A stretch of DNA of 9,231 nucleotides, taken from Pseudomonadota bacterium (GTDB lineage: Bacteria; Pseudomonadota; Alphaproteobacteria; Rhizobiales; Rhizobiaceae). Where the stretch lies: assembly GCA_023399635.1 (NCBI GenBank), contig JAEWOP010000211.1, positions 1-9,231 on the forward strand, read 5' to 3'. The position numbers and the translations under genes were made by a program. Positions 1 through 6,681 of the stretch are shown piece by piece. How positions within the stretch are numbered: position 1 is the first letter of the stretch; the number at the start of each line of letters is the position of its first letter. The notes beneath the pieces were generated by a model. That model ran no database searches. It saw only the letters and a list, made by a program, of their open reading frames with translations, and was not told the DNA's origin.

Positions 1-1625
1 TTGTCGATGGAAACGAACAGCTGGCGGCACTTTGCGGCGTGCCGCTCAAGGAACTGATCGGTCGCTCGGTCTTCGACTTCCTCAAGGATGGTGCGACCAT
101 GTCAATCAGCGACATGGTGCACATGAACGACAACCGCAGCCACGAAATCATTGTCAGACGTGAAAATGGGGAGGAGATCCCGATCGAGGCGCGCGGCCGC
201 GATATTCTTTATCGCGGCGAAAGAGCCCGCATCGGTTGCCTTGTCGATCTGCGCGAGCGGAAACTGGCAGAGCAGCGGATCCGTCATCTTGCCCTTCATG
301 ATCCACAAACGGGCCTGCCCAACCGGGCACTGTTTGCCGAGCGGCTGTCCCATATGGCTGAGCTCGCCCTTCAGGGCGAGCCTTTTGCCGTTCTGCTGGT
401 CGACATCGATCGGTTCAAGGACATCAACGATGTTTACGGCCATCAGGGCGGCGATCTGGTCATTGCGGAGGTTGCGAGAAGACTGTCCGCAGCGGCGGCT
501 GCCGATGATCTGGTTGCTCGCTTGGGTGGCGACGAGTTTGCGCTGGTGTTGCGCAGCGTCCGGTCGGAAGAGGAGCTGCGGCTTTTTGCGATCTCCATTC
601 TCGGCATCATGCGCCAGCCGATGACGGTGGGTCACCACGAAAGCGTCACCGCAAGCGTCAGCCTCGGTGGGGCGCTATGTCCGGACCATACGCCTGAGGG
701 CGACATGCTGATGGGTTGCGCCAATGTTGCCCTTCATCACGCCAAGGCTTCCGGCCGTAACACCTATGCCGTGTTCCAGCTGGGCATGAACGAGTTGATC
801 GAGAAACGTCGCGCCCTCGAAGTCGACCTGGCGACGGGGATCGAGAAAGGCGAGTTCGAGCTTTATCTGCAGCCTCGTGTCGAGGCCGCGACAGCGGCCA
901 TCCGCGGTTACGAAGCCTTGATTCGCTGGCACCACCCCAACAAGGGCATGGTCAGCCCCGCCGATTTCATTGCAGTGGCGGAAGCATCTGGACAGATCAT
1001 CCAGTTGGGAGAATGGGTGCTGGCCGAGGCCTGCCGTCTGCTGCAGGATGTTCCTGGCTGCAGTATCAGTGTCAACGTCAGTCCTCTGCAGTTCCGGCAT
1101 GCGGATTTCCTGCAGAACCTGAGCGATCTGCTATCGGCTACGGGTGCCGATCCGGCGCGGCTGGAACTGGAGATCACCGAAAGCGTGCTGATTGAAGACG
1201 ACCAGCGAGCTATCTTCATCCTCAACGAAATAAAGAGGATGGGGTTTGCCATCGCGCTGGACGACTTCGGAACCGGCTACTCCTCGCTCAGCTACCTCAG
1301 CCGCTATCCGTTCGACACGATCAAGATTGATCGCAGCTTTGTCAGTAATCTAGCCGAAACCGACAATGCTCCTGTGATCGTGCGCAGCATCATCGACCTT
1401 GGCGCCGGACTTGGCATGAAGATCGTGGCGGAAGGGGTTGAGACCATCGAGGAAGCGCTCTTCCTGGCACATGCCGGCTGCGATGAACTTCAAGGCTTCC
1501 TTCTCGGGCGGCCGAAGCCGGTTGCGGAACTGCAGAGCACCGTAGACAACGCGATCGCGTTGCAACTGGTCAACATGCCGCGCGCCTCACGCCGTCACGG
1601 CGAGCCCGGCCGAATGCAGCTTTGA
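1..1625 (+). CDS. PAS-GGDEF-EAL cyclic-di-GMP diguanylate cyclase/phosphodiesterase, 5' end missing
   Basis: This is a signalling enzyme that makes and/or degrades the second messenger cyclic di-GMP. The reading frame is open from base 3 to the left edge, so the start lies outside the window. The GTG at 39 is an internal codon, because the residues before it (VDGNEQLAALCGVPLKEL) read smoothly into a PAS domain ending near 280. A GGDEF domain follows, with an intact GGDEF signature at 525-539. The residues where the inhibitory RxxD I-site would sit read AADD, so product inhibition at that site is probably absent. The EAL domain runs from about 800 to 1540 and keeps its catalytic set: the EAL motif at 912-920, NVSPLQF, EITES, DDFGTGYSS at 1260, KIDRSF and AEGVET. 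By motif both activities look possible; which one dominates cannot be told from sequence. No transmembrane helix is visible in the part present. The gene ends just before a hairpin terminator. Confidence 0.95.
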   Translation, partial: VDGNEQLAALCGVPLKELIGRSVFDFLKDGATMSISDMVHMNDNRSHEIIVRRENGEEIPIEARGRDILYRGERARIGCLVDLRERKLAEQRIRHLALHDPQTGLPNRALFAERLSHMAELALQGEPFAVLLVDIDRFKDINDVYGHQGGDLVIAEVARRLSAAAAADDLVARLGGDEFALVLRSVRSEEELRLFAISILGIMRQPMTVGHHESVTASVSLGGALCPDHTPEGDMLMGCANVALHHAKASGRNTYAVFQLGMNELIEKRRALEVDLATGIEKGEFELYLQPRVEAATAAIRGYEALIRWHHPNKGMVSPADFIAVAEASGQIIQLGEWVLAEACRLLQDVPGCSISVNVSPLQFRHADFLQNLSDLLSATGADPARLELEITESVLIEDDQRAIFILNEIKRMGFAIALDDFGTGYSSLSYLSRYPFDTIKIDRSFVSNLAETDNAPVIVRSIIDLGAGLGMKIVAEGVETIEEALFLAHAGCDELQGFLLGRPKPVAELQSTVDNAIALQLVNMPRASRRHGEPGRMQL

Positions 1626-1658
1626 CAGAAAGCAATCAGCGACATGTTTGACAAGGAA

Positions 1659-1684
1659 AAGGCCGCGGGATGAACCGCGGCCTT
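1659..1684. terminator. Bidirectional hairpin terminator between convergent genes
   Basis: A perfect 10-bp inverted repeat, AAGGCCGCGG, has a 6-base loop (GATGAA). On the + strand it is followed by TCCT after a CCTT arm end. On the - strand the last stem bases run into a T-rich tail (CCTTTTCCTTGT). It sits between the stop of the c-di-GMP enzyme (1625) and the stop of azoR (1709) and could end transcription from both sides. The better T-tract is on the azoR side. Confidence 0.8.
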
Positions 1685-1708
1685 TCCTGCGACCTCGCAA
1701 GCAGTGCC

Positions 1709-2323
1709 TCAGGCGGCAGCCGCAAGCTCGGTGATGCGTGCATCGGCATCTTCCAGCGCCTTCTCGAAGGCCTCGGGACCGAATGCAGTCCCTTCCACAT
1801 AAACCACCTCGACATCGGTCATGCCCATGAAAGCAAGAACCGTCTTCAGGTAGGGAACTGCGTGGTTCATTCCTGCGGCCGGGCCGTCGGAATAGATGCC
1901 GGCGGCCGAGAGCACGATGTACACCTTCTTGCCGGTGGCAAGGCCCTCGGGACCTTCGGCGGTGTAGCGGAAGGTCATGCCGGCGCGGGCGACGTTGTCG
2001 ATCCAGGACTTCAGCGTCGAATAGATGTTGAAGTTGATCAGCCCGGTGGCAATGACGACGGTGTCAGACGCAAGCAGTTCGGCGACAAGTTCATCGGACT
2101 CAGTTGCAGCGGCAGCCTCTTCCGCGCTGCGGTCAGCTGCCGGCTTGCGAATGGCAGACGTCGTCACGGTGTCGAGATGCGCAATGGGCTTCTTGCCGAG
2201 ATCACGATGAACGATCGTGGCGCCCGGGTTCTTGGAGGTGAGTTTGCCGACCAGGTCGGTGGCAACCTTGGTCGACAGGGAATCCTCACGCGGACTGGAG
2301 GTAACGAGGAGGATGGATGACAT
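1709..2323 (-). CDS. azoR: FMN-dependent NADH-azoreductase (AzoR family)
   Basis: The protein is a cytosolic flavoenzyme that uses NADH to reduce azo bonds and quinones by two-electron transfer, usually as a homodimer. At 204 residues it has the family's normal length. It has the flavodoxin-like opening MSSILLVTSSPREDSLS, whose serines near 9-17 hold the FMN phosphate. It also has INFNIYSTLKSWIDNVARAG (97-116 region) and TFRYTAEGPEGL, both strong AzoR signatures, and SAAGIYSDGP (139-148), the second FMN loop. The usual PMYNF segment is replaced by GLINF, which may alter the flavin pocket. The ATG at 2323 is preceded by AAGGA, 8 bases upstream. It is transcribed divergently from a LysR-type regulator, a common arrangement for redox-responsive azoreductases, so control by that neighbour is likely. 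A hairpin at 1659-1684 lies 25 bases past its stop. Confidence 0.93.
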   Translation of the reverse strand: MSSILLVTSSPREDSLSTKVATDLVGKLTSKNPGATIVHRDLGKKPIAHLDTVTTSAIRKPAADRSAEEAAAATESDELVAELLASDTVVIATGLINFNIYSTLKSWIDNVARAGMTFRYTAEGPEGLATGKKVYIVLSAAGIYSDGPAAGMNHAVPYLKTVLAFMGMTDVEVVYVEGTAFGPEAFEKALEDADARITELAAAA

Positions 2324-2389
2324 GATCGGCTTCCTTGGCTTGTTTGGTGAGCGACTTGGGAGGTCACTTCTCAGATAGGGCTATACATC

Positions 2390-2408
2390 TATCGATTTAA
2401 GCGGGATA
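2390..2408. promoter_or_regulatory. Candidate LysR-type operator (TATC-N11-GATA) in the azoR/LysR divergent region
   Basis: The dyad TATC-N11-GATA fits the T-N11-A form of LysR-family binding sites. An octamer, CTATCGAT, occurs at 2389-2396 and again at 2422-2429. The start-to-start distance is 33 bases, about three helical turns, so both copies face the same side of the helix. A weak -10-like TATAGC for azoR (- strand, 2385-2380) lies right beside the dyad, with no good -35, as expected for an activated promoter. This is inference from pattern and position. Confidence 0.45.
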
Positions 2409-2445
2409 ATCTCGAAAGTTTCTATCGATGTTGTGGATGGGTCTG

Positions 2446-3414
2446 ATGGATGCGAATCCCACGCTTGATCAGTTGCAGGTCTTCCTCGCCGTAGCCGAGA
2501 CGGGCAGCTTTTCCGCGGCTGCGCGCGACCTCGGCCGGGCGCAGTCGGTGATCAGCTACACGATTGCGAATCTGGAAGCGCAATTGGAGGTTCCGCTTTT
2601 CAGCCGCGCTGGACTTCGCCAACCAAAGTTGACGGATGCGGGCAGGGCGATGCTGCCAGACGCGCGGCGGCTCGTTTCCGACCTGCAGGTCATGCGTGCG
2701 CGTGCCGCCAGTCTGAAGCGCGGCCTGGAGCCGGAGCTTTCTCTTGCCATCAGCGTCATGGTTCCAGCCGATGCGGTGGTGGAGGAACTGCGCGAGTTCG
2801 GCAGACGCTTCCCCAGCGTTGCGCTGAACCTCAGTGTCGGCGAGTTGGGCATGGTGATGGACATGGTGGCAACCGGGAGGGCGGGCGTCGGGATTGGCGG
2901 TGCCCTTCTGCGGCAGGACGACACTATCGTAGCCGAAAAAATCGGGCATTCCTTCATGGTGCCGGTTGCGGCGGTGGATCATCCGCTGGGAGAACTCCAG
3001 CGCCCGCTCACGCTTACCGATGTCCGGGAGGAAACCCAGCTGGTGGTCACCGACGCCTCCGGCCTGACGAACGGCCGGAATTTCAACGTCCTGTCCTACA
3101 AGATCTGGCGGGTCAGCGACATCGCTACCAAGCATCAACTCATTCGGGGCGGCCTCGGCTGGGGTGGTCTTCCAGCATCGCTGGTCCGCGAGGATCTGAA
3201 GGAAGGTCGGCTCGTGGCACTTGAACTCGATGCCTACGAGCAGGGGGAGTATCCGATCTACGCGCTAAGAAAGGCATCCCGACCTCTTGGTGAAGCGGGC
3301 ACCTGGCTTGTCGACGCCTTTCGAAACCGGTTGTCGACCTGCCCGGACCATTTGGGCTTTACGAGCCTGATGGAGCAAACCCGCAACAGCGGAATGAACT
3401 TGGCGGCTGAATAG
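2446..3414 (+). CDS. LysR-type transcriptional regulator
   Basis: This is a DNA-binding regulator of the LysR family, probably acting on the divergent azoR and on itself. The N-terminal winged helix-turn-helix is clear: LDQLQVFLAVAETGSFSAAA, then RDLGRAQSVISYTIANLEAQL and VPLFSR, in the first 60 residues. The remaining 240 residues form the effector-binding domain, ending in a weakly conserved tail. The frame stays open back to an ATG at 2428. I prefer the ATG at 2446, which gives 322 residues. It has a purine-rich GGATGGG upstream and the usual short lead before LDQLQVF. The 2428 start has no ribosome site and lies inside the repeated CTATCGAT octamer. The inducer is unknown; quinones or other electrophiles are a guess from the azoR neighbour. 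Confidence 0.92.
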   Translation: MDANPTLDQLQVFLAVAETGSFSAAARDLGRAQSVISYTIANLEAQLEVPLFSRAGLRQPKLTDAGRAMLPDARRLVSDLQVMRARAASLKRGLEPELSLAISVMVPADAVVEELREFGRRFPSVALNLSVGELGMVMDMVATGRAGVGIGGALLRQDDTIVAEKIGHSFMVPVAAVDHPLGELQRPLTLTDVREETQLVVTDASGLTNGRNFNVLSYKIWRVSDIATKHQLIRGGLGWGGLPASLVREDLKEGRLVALELDAYEQGEYPIYALRKASRPLGEAGTWLVDAFRNRLSTCPDHLGFTSLMEQTRNSGMNLAAE

Positions 3415-3417
3415 GAG

Positions 3418-3447
3418 CCTGAAGGCTGCCTGGCAGCAGCCTTCAGG
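3418..3447. terminator. 12-bp perfect hairpin between the LysR regulator and cpdB
   Basis: CCTGAAGGCTGC pairs perfectly with GCAGCCTTCAGG across the 6-base loop CTGGCA. It starts 4 bases after the regulator's stop and ends 30 bases before the cpdB stop, so it is placed to separate two convergent transcripts. Neither side has a run of T, so it is not a textbook intrinsic terminator. It may instead act with Rho or protect the 3' ends of the mRNAs. Confidence 0.6.
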
Positions 3448-3476
3448 AATGCGGAACAAGCCTGCCTGTTGCTCTT

Positions 3477-5462
3477 CTAGAGCACCAGACGAAACTTCGC
3501 AAAACCGTCCGCGCCGTCTCCGGCGTCCTCGATCTTTGCGCCCTTGATCTCTCCGGCATAGGCTCGGCCTTTGGGACCGGTCTCAAAGACTGCCGTGGTG
3601 CCTTCCATCGACTTGAACGACCAGTTGGCGTCTGCCGACGGGTTGATCTCGCCCTGATCCATGATGTAGCGGACGACAACGTCGCGGTTGGTGTCGGGCG
3701 CCACGAAGATGACCTTGTCGCCGGCGATCTCAGGGAATTTGCCACCGCCGCCGGCGCGGTAGTTGTTGGTCGCCACGACGAACTTCTGCATTGGATCAAT
3801 CGGCTTACCTTCGAACTGCAGATCGACGACCCGGTGTGCATCGGGATTGACCAGCGCACCATCCTTGTCGAAGCGCGCCGGCTGCGACAGGTCGATCTGG
3901 TAAGTGACGCCGTCGATGACGTCGAAATTGTAGGAAGGGAAGCCGGTGTTGATCAGCGGCGCGTCCCTGGCGCCGGGCTCGATCTGGTTGAACATGCCGG
4001 CTGACATTTCCAGCCAGTTCTTCACCTGCTCCCCGGTGATTAGAACCGCCTGGACGGTGTTGGGGTAGAGGTAGAGATCGGCGACGTTCTTGATGGCAAT
4101 GTCACCGGCCGGGACGTCGGTGAAGTACTCCGCGCCGCCGCGGCCGCCGGCCTTGAAGGGAGCAGCGGCCGAGAGGACGGGATAGTCCTTGTATTCGCCA
4201 TCCTTCAGCATGTCCTTGATGTACCACGTCTGCGCATTGGCAACGATCTGAACTGAGGGGTCGTCGGCGACGAGGGCGAAATAGGAATAAAGCGGTGCGG
4301 AGGTCTTGCCCACCGGGCGGCGGACATAGGCGAGTGTTGCCTCATGCTCTTCCTTGGCAGCGGCCAGCACTTCCGGCTTATCCTGTACGTCGGCAACCAC
4401 CTTCCGGTTATCGTCACGGTGATAGATCGGTCGTGCTTCGGTGGTGAAGTCGACGATCTTCCAGCTGTTACCGTCCCTTTCGAGTAGAAGGTCGATCAGG
4501 CCCATGTGGGAGCCCCAGAAGCCGGCCATCACGGCGGGCTTGCCCATCAGCGTACCTTTGTCCGCGTCCACGCCAACAATACCCTCGAAGTCCTTCGGGC
4601 CCGGGAAGACGAGGTGTTGGTGACCGGTGAAGACAGCGTCGATGCCATCGACCGCAGCTAGGTAGAGGGACGCATTTTCCATGCGCTCGCTCATGCCGGA
4701 CCCGTCGATCCCCGAATGTGAGAGCGCAACAATGATGTCGGCACCTTCCTCTTTCATCACCGGGACCCAGGCTTTGGCAGCATCGACGATGTCACGGGTT
4801 TGTGCCTTGCCTTCAAGATGTTTGACATCCCACAGCATGATCTGCGGAGGCACGAAACCAATGAAGCCGACTTTGATCGGGGTGGTCGCGCCCGAACCAT
4901 CCTGGATCTGCTTTTCCAGGATCACGTAGGGCTTGAAGAATAGTTCATCCTGTTTGGGATCGGATGCCAGCATGCCCTTGTTAAGATTCGCGCACACATA
5001 AGGGAAGCCTGCCCCTGACAGGACCTTAAACATGAAGTCGAGGCCGTAGTTGAACTCGTGGTTGCCCAGGGTACCGGCGTCGTAACCGAGCACGTTCATT
5101 GCCTTCATTACGGGATGCTGATCGCCCTCCTTCATACCGCGTTCGTAGGCGATATAGTCCCCCATCGGGTTGCCCTGCAGGAAGTCACCGTTGTCGATCA
5201 GCATGGAGTTTCCGGCTTCGGCGCGGATCGAATTGATGATGGAGGCGGTGCGGGCAAGGCCCATCGTGTCGTTCGGCTTGTCTCCATAGTAGTCGTAGGG
5301 GAAGACATGGACGTGGATGTCGGTGGTTTCCATGATCCGCAGATGCGCCTGATTGGCCTGCGCCCGGGCAGCAAAGGGATGCAGCATGACGAGCGCCGAG
5401 GTGGCGGCTATTCCGCCGAGCAGCGAACGGCGTGTCAGTGGACGAAGATGGGCAGACGGCAT
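3477..5462 (-). CDS. cpdB: Periplasmic bifunctional 2',3'-cyclic-nucleotide 2'-phosphodiesterase/3'-nucleotidase
   Basis: The enzyme hydrolyses 2',3'-cyclic nucleotides to 3'-nucleotides and then to nucleosides and phosphate, scavenging RNA breakdown products in the periplasm. I set the start at the ATG at 5462 (661 residues), because AGGGAG lies 6 bases upstream. An in-frame ATG at 5480 has no ribosome site. The N-terminus is a twin-arginine signal: TRRSLLGG (10-17), a hydrophobic stretch to about 28, then an ARA-QA cleavage region near 34. The metallophosphoesterase domain shows TTDIHVHV (46-53), DNGDFLQGNP, LGNHEFNYG, ALSHSGI and TGHQH, which are the dimetal ligands of the 5'-nucleotidase superfamily. 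The C-terminal nucleotide-binding domain has GGRGG, NFDVIDGVTYQID and ATNNYRAGGGGKFP. The length is close to E. coli CpdB (about 647). The Tat signal implies folding and metal loading before export, whereas the E. coli enzyme uses Sec. Confidence 0.95.
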   Translation of the reverse strand: MPSAHLRPLTRRSLLGGIAATSALVMLHPFAARAQANQAHLRIMETTDIHVHVFPYDYYGDKPNDTMGLARTASIINSIRAEAGNSMLIDNGDFLQGNPMGDYIAYERGMKEGDQHPVMKAMNVLGYDAGTLGNHEFNYGLDFMFKVLSGAGFPYVCANLNKGMLASDPKQDELFFKPYVILEKQIQDGSGATTPIKVGFIGFVPPQIMLWDVKHLEGKAQTRDIVDAAKAWVPVMKEEGADIIVALSHSGIDGSGMSERMENASLYLAAVDGIDAVFTGHQHLVFPGPKDFEGIVGVDADKGTLMGKPAVMAGFWGSHMGLIDLLLERDGNSWKIVDFTTEARPIYHRDDNRKVVADVQDKPEVLAAAKEEHEATLAYVRRPVGKTSAPLYSYFALVADDPSVQIVANAQTWYIKDMLKDGEYKDYPVLSAAAPFKAGGRGGAEYFTDVPAGDIAIKNVADLYLYPNTVQAVLITGEQVKNWLEMSAGMFNQIEPGARDAPLINTGFPSYNFDVIDGVTYQIDLSQPARFDKDGALVNPDAHRVVDLQFEGKPIDPMQKFVVATNNYRAGGGGKFPEIAGDKVIFVAPDTNRDVVVRYIMDQGEINPSADANWSFKSMEGTTAVFETGPKGRAYAGEIKGAKIEDAGDGADGFAKFRLVL

Positions 5463-5494
5463 TGAAGGCTCCCTGATCATGTTGCCGAAGCGAG

Positions 5495-5535
5495 ATTATG
5501 CCCATTCGCACGGAAGTACATCGGCAAAATGACAG
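5495..5535 (-). promoter_or_regulatory. Possible PHO-box-like promoter of cpdB
   Basis: On the - strand, CTGTCAT (5535-5529), TTTG, then CCGATGT (5524-5518) resembles the 7-4-7 PHO box. The first half matches CTGTCAT perfectly; the second matches 3 of 7. CATAAT (5500-5495), a good -10, lies 17 bases further on, so the weak second half would occupy the -35 position, as in PhoB-activated promoters. Phosphate control would suit cpdB. The match is partial, so this is a hypothesis. Confidence 0.3.
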
Positions 5536-5564
5536 GGCCATCCTCAAGCCGGGCACCTACACTA

Positions 5565-5593
5565 TTGCGACGATACACAACCTGAGGTAAACT
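5565..5593 (+). promoter_or_regulatory. Weak sigma-70-type promoter for the 5626 gene
   Basis: TTGCGA (5565-5570) and TAAACT (5588-5593) each match 4 of 6 consensus bases and are exactly 17 bases apart, giving a predicted start of transcription near 5600. The -10 lies within a short palindrome, GTAAACTTTAC (5587-5597), which could be an operator. The call rests on weak matches. Confidence 0.35.
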
Positions 5594-5600
5594 TTACGCG

Positions 5601-5609
5601 TTATCCACA
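5601..5609 (+). promoter_or_regulatory. Perfect DnaA box (TTATCCACA) in the 5626 gene leader
   Basis: TTATCCACA is the strict high-affinity DnaA-binding 9-mer. It sits 17 bases before the ATG at 5626 and close to the predicted transcription start. I see only this single perfect copy and no AT-rich unwinding region or box cluster, so it is not a replication origin. It could be a regulatory DnaA site or a chance match. Confidence 0.4.
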
Positions 5610-5625
5610 ACCATGGAGGCGTGCG

Positions 5626-6333
5626 ATGTGGAGGATTGCCTTGATAGGCGGCTTGGGCGGAATTCTGCCAAGCTTGCTGGACAAAATGCAGGCATGGAAC
5701 AGTGGTGAAGTGCAGACATGGCTGGGAAGCGCACCCAATGTTGGTGTTGCGGTGCTGGTGGCCCTTGTGCCGACCGCTTTCTATTTTATGACGGGCGCGT
5801 TGATCGCTCATTTGTATGAGAGCCAGAGTGCGCAGAAGGCGCTGCTGATCGGCCTGGGCGCGCCCGCCTTCATTCTGACTGCCGTTGACAATGGTCGCAA
5901 CCAGGCGGCGGAGCTTCAGGTGGGAAGCTCGCTTTCCGCAGGCTTCGTCAGCGCAGCCTTCGCACAGTCAGAAGTCGGATCTGTAGATGTGCAATTGAAG
6001 CTTGAGGAATCGGTTGCCGGGCAAGGCTGTGAGAATTGCACAGTGACGTTTCTGGGCGCGAGCGGTGAGGCAATCGCGAACGAGCCGTTATCATCGGCTA
6101 CGTCCGGGGTCCTATCCGTCCCGAGTGAAACTCAGGTGATCCGATTCGACGGGCCAGATGCCAATGCCGCCGAGCTTGACTTGCGACAACTGGAAACTCC
6201 GGGGGCCGCCGCCGAAGGTCCGGTAACGCTGGATGTCGGCATCAATCGGAGCTACTGGAACGATCTCGCACGGTCCTTCGGCGCCAAGAGTGTCCAGCCC
6301 TACAGCTTCAGCATCGAGGCTGTGAAAGAATAA
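5626..6333 (+). CDS. Uncharacterised membrane protein with CxxC motif
   Basis: I do not recognise this 235-residue protein. The ATG at 5626 has GGAGG 6 bases upstream, so the start is well supported. Residues 1-18 (MWRIALIGGLGGILPSLL) form a short hydrophobic segment, 39-64 a strong transmembrane helix (VGVAVLVALVPTAFYFMTGA), and 72-87 a third hydrophobic stretch. Residues 99-114 (VGSSLSAGFVSAAFAQ) resemble a signal-cleavage region, AFAQ, placed internally. The rest (about 117-235) is soluble, acidic and probably beta-rich, with a CENC pair at 135-138 that might be a disulfide or metal site. The likely picture is a membrane-anchored protein with its C-terminal domain in the periplasm; the topology is inferred. 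It is divergent from cpdB and tail to tail with the PilZ gene, so it appears to be a single-gene transcript. Confidence 0.8.
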   Translation: MWRIALIGGLGGILPSLLDKMQAWNSGEVQTWLGSAPNVGVAVLVALVPTAFYFMTGALIAHLYESQSAQKALLIGLGAPAFILTAVDNGRNQAAELQVGSSLSAGFVSAAFAQSEVGSVDVQLKLEESVAGQGCENCTVTFLGASGEAIANEPLSSATSGVLSVPSETQVIRFDGPDANAAELDLRQLETPGAAAEGPVTLDVGINRSYWNDLARSFGAKSVQPYSFSIEAVKE

Positions 6334-6339
6334 GCTGCC

Positions 6340-6681
6340 TTATCTTGGGCGGGCGGGAGCTTCGTCCTTGTGAAAGAAGCGGAAATAGGAAGAGACCTGG
6401 GCCAGCGCATTGCTGCTCAGTTCAAGCTGAATGCCGATCCGGCTGCCGCGACACCATCTGACCGTGCCTTCGATAAACCCGAGCTCTTCGCTCTCGATCT
6501 TTACTCTGCTTCCGTTCGAAGCAGCGAAAGCATCTTGAAGTTCAAGCGCTATACCTGTTGCGGACAAATCTGTGACCCGTCCTCTAGCGGTCTGGTTGAC
6601 GTACCGGACCGTGCCGTAGATGCGTGTCCTTGTGCGCTCCGCTGCGCGAGTGGCCTGTCGCAGGCTATTGGCGCTTGTCAT
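6340..6681 (-). CDS. Single-domain PilZ cyclic-di-GMP receptor
   Basis: This 113-residue protein consists almost wholly of a PilZ domain, which binds cyclic di-GMP and passes the signal to a partner controlling motility, polysaccharide export or similar outputs. The ligand-binding signature is complete: RTRTR (R16 and R20, the RxxxR motif) and DLSATG (38-43, the [D/N]xSxxG motif). The beta-barrel ends with GTVRWCRGSRIGIQLE (72-87), as is typical. No other domain or membrane segment is present, so it must act through a partner, which is not evident here. The ATG at 6681 has AAGGA 9 bases upstream, and TATAAA at 6716-6711 may be its -10, without a clear -35. Its stop is 6 bases from that of the convergent membrane-protein gene. 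A competent c-di-GMP enzyme is encoded in the same window, but not next to it. Confidence 0.9.
   Translation of the reverse strand: MTSANSLRQATRAAERTRTRIYGTVRYVNQTARGRVTDLSATGIALELQDAFAASNGSRVKIESEELGFIEGTVRWCRGSRIGIQLELSSNALAQVSSYFRFFHKDEAPARPR

Noticed and set aside
39..41. GTG at 39 as the start of the c-di-GMP enzyme
   Set aside because: The frame continues to the left edge with PAS-like residues and there is no ribosome site before this GTG.
1670..2320. 216-codon open frame on the + strand antisense to azoR
   Set aside because: It mirrors azoR codon for codon, has no ribosome site or recognisable domain, and arises from GC-rich codon bias on the opposite strand.
2422..3138. 238-codon open frame on the - strand antisense to the LysR regulator
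   Set aside because: The regulator on the + strand has unmistakable family motifs; the antisense product is low in structure and rich in His and Arg, typical of a shadow frame.
5587..5609. Possible replication origin suggested by the DnaA box next to a palindrome
   Set aside because: There is only one perfect box, no AT-rich unwinding region and no partition or initiator gene nearby.
5557..5811. 84-codon frame on the - strand across the start of the membrane-protein gene
   Set aside because: It has no ribosome site or family resemblance, and it overlaps a well-supported gene and its promoter.
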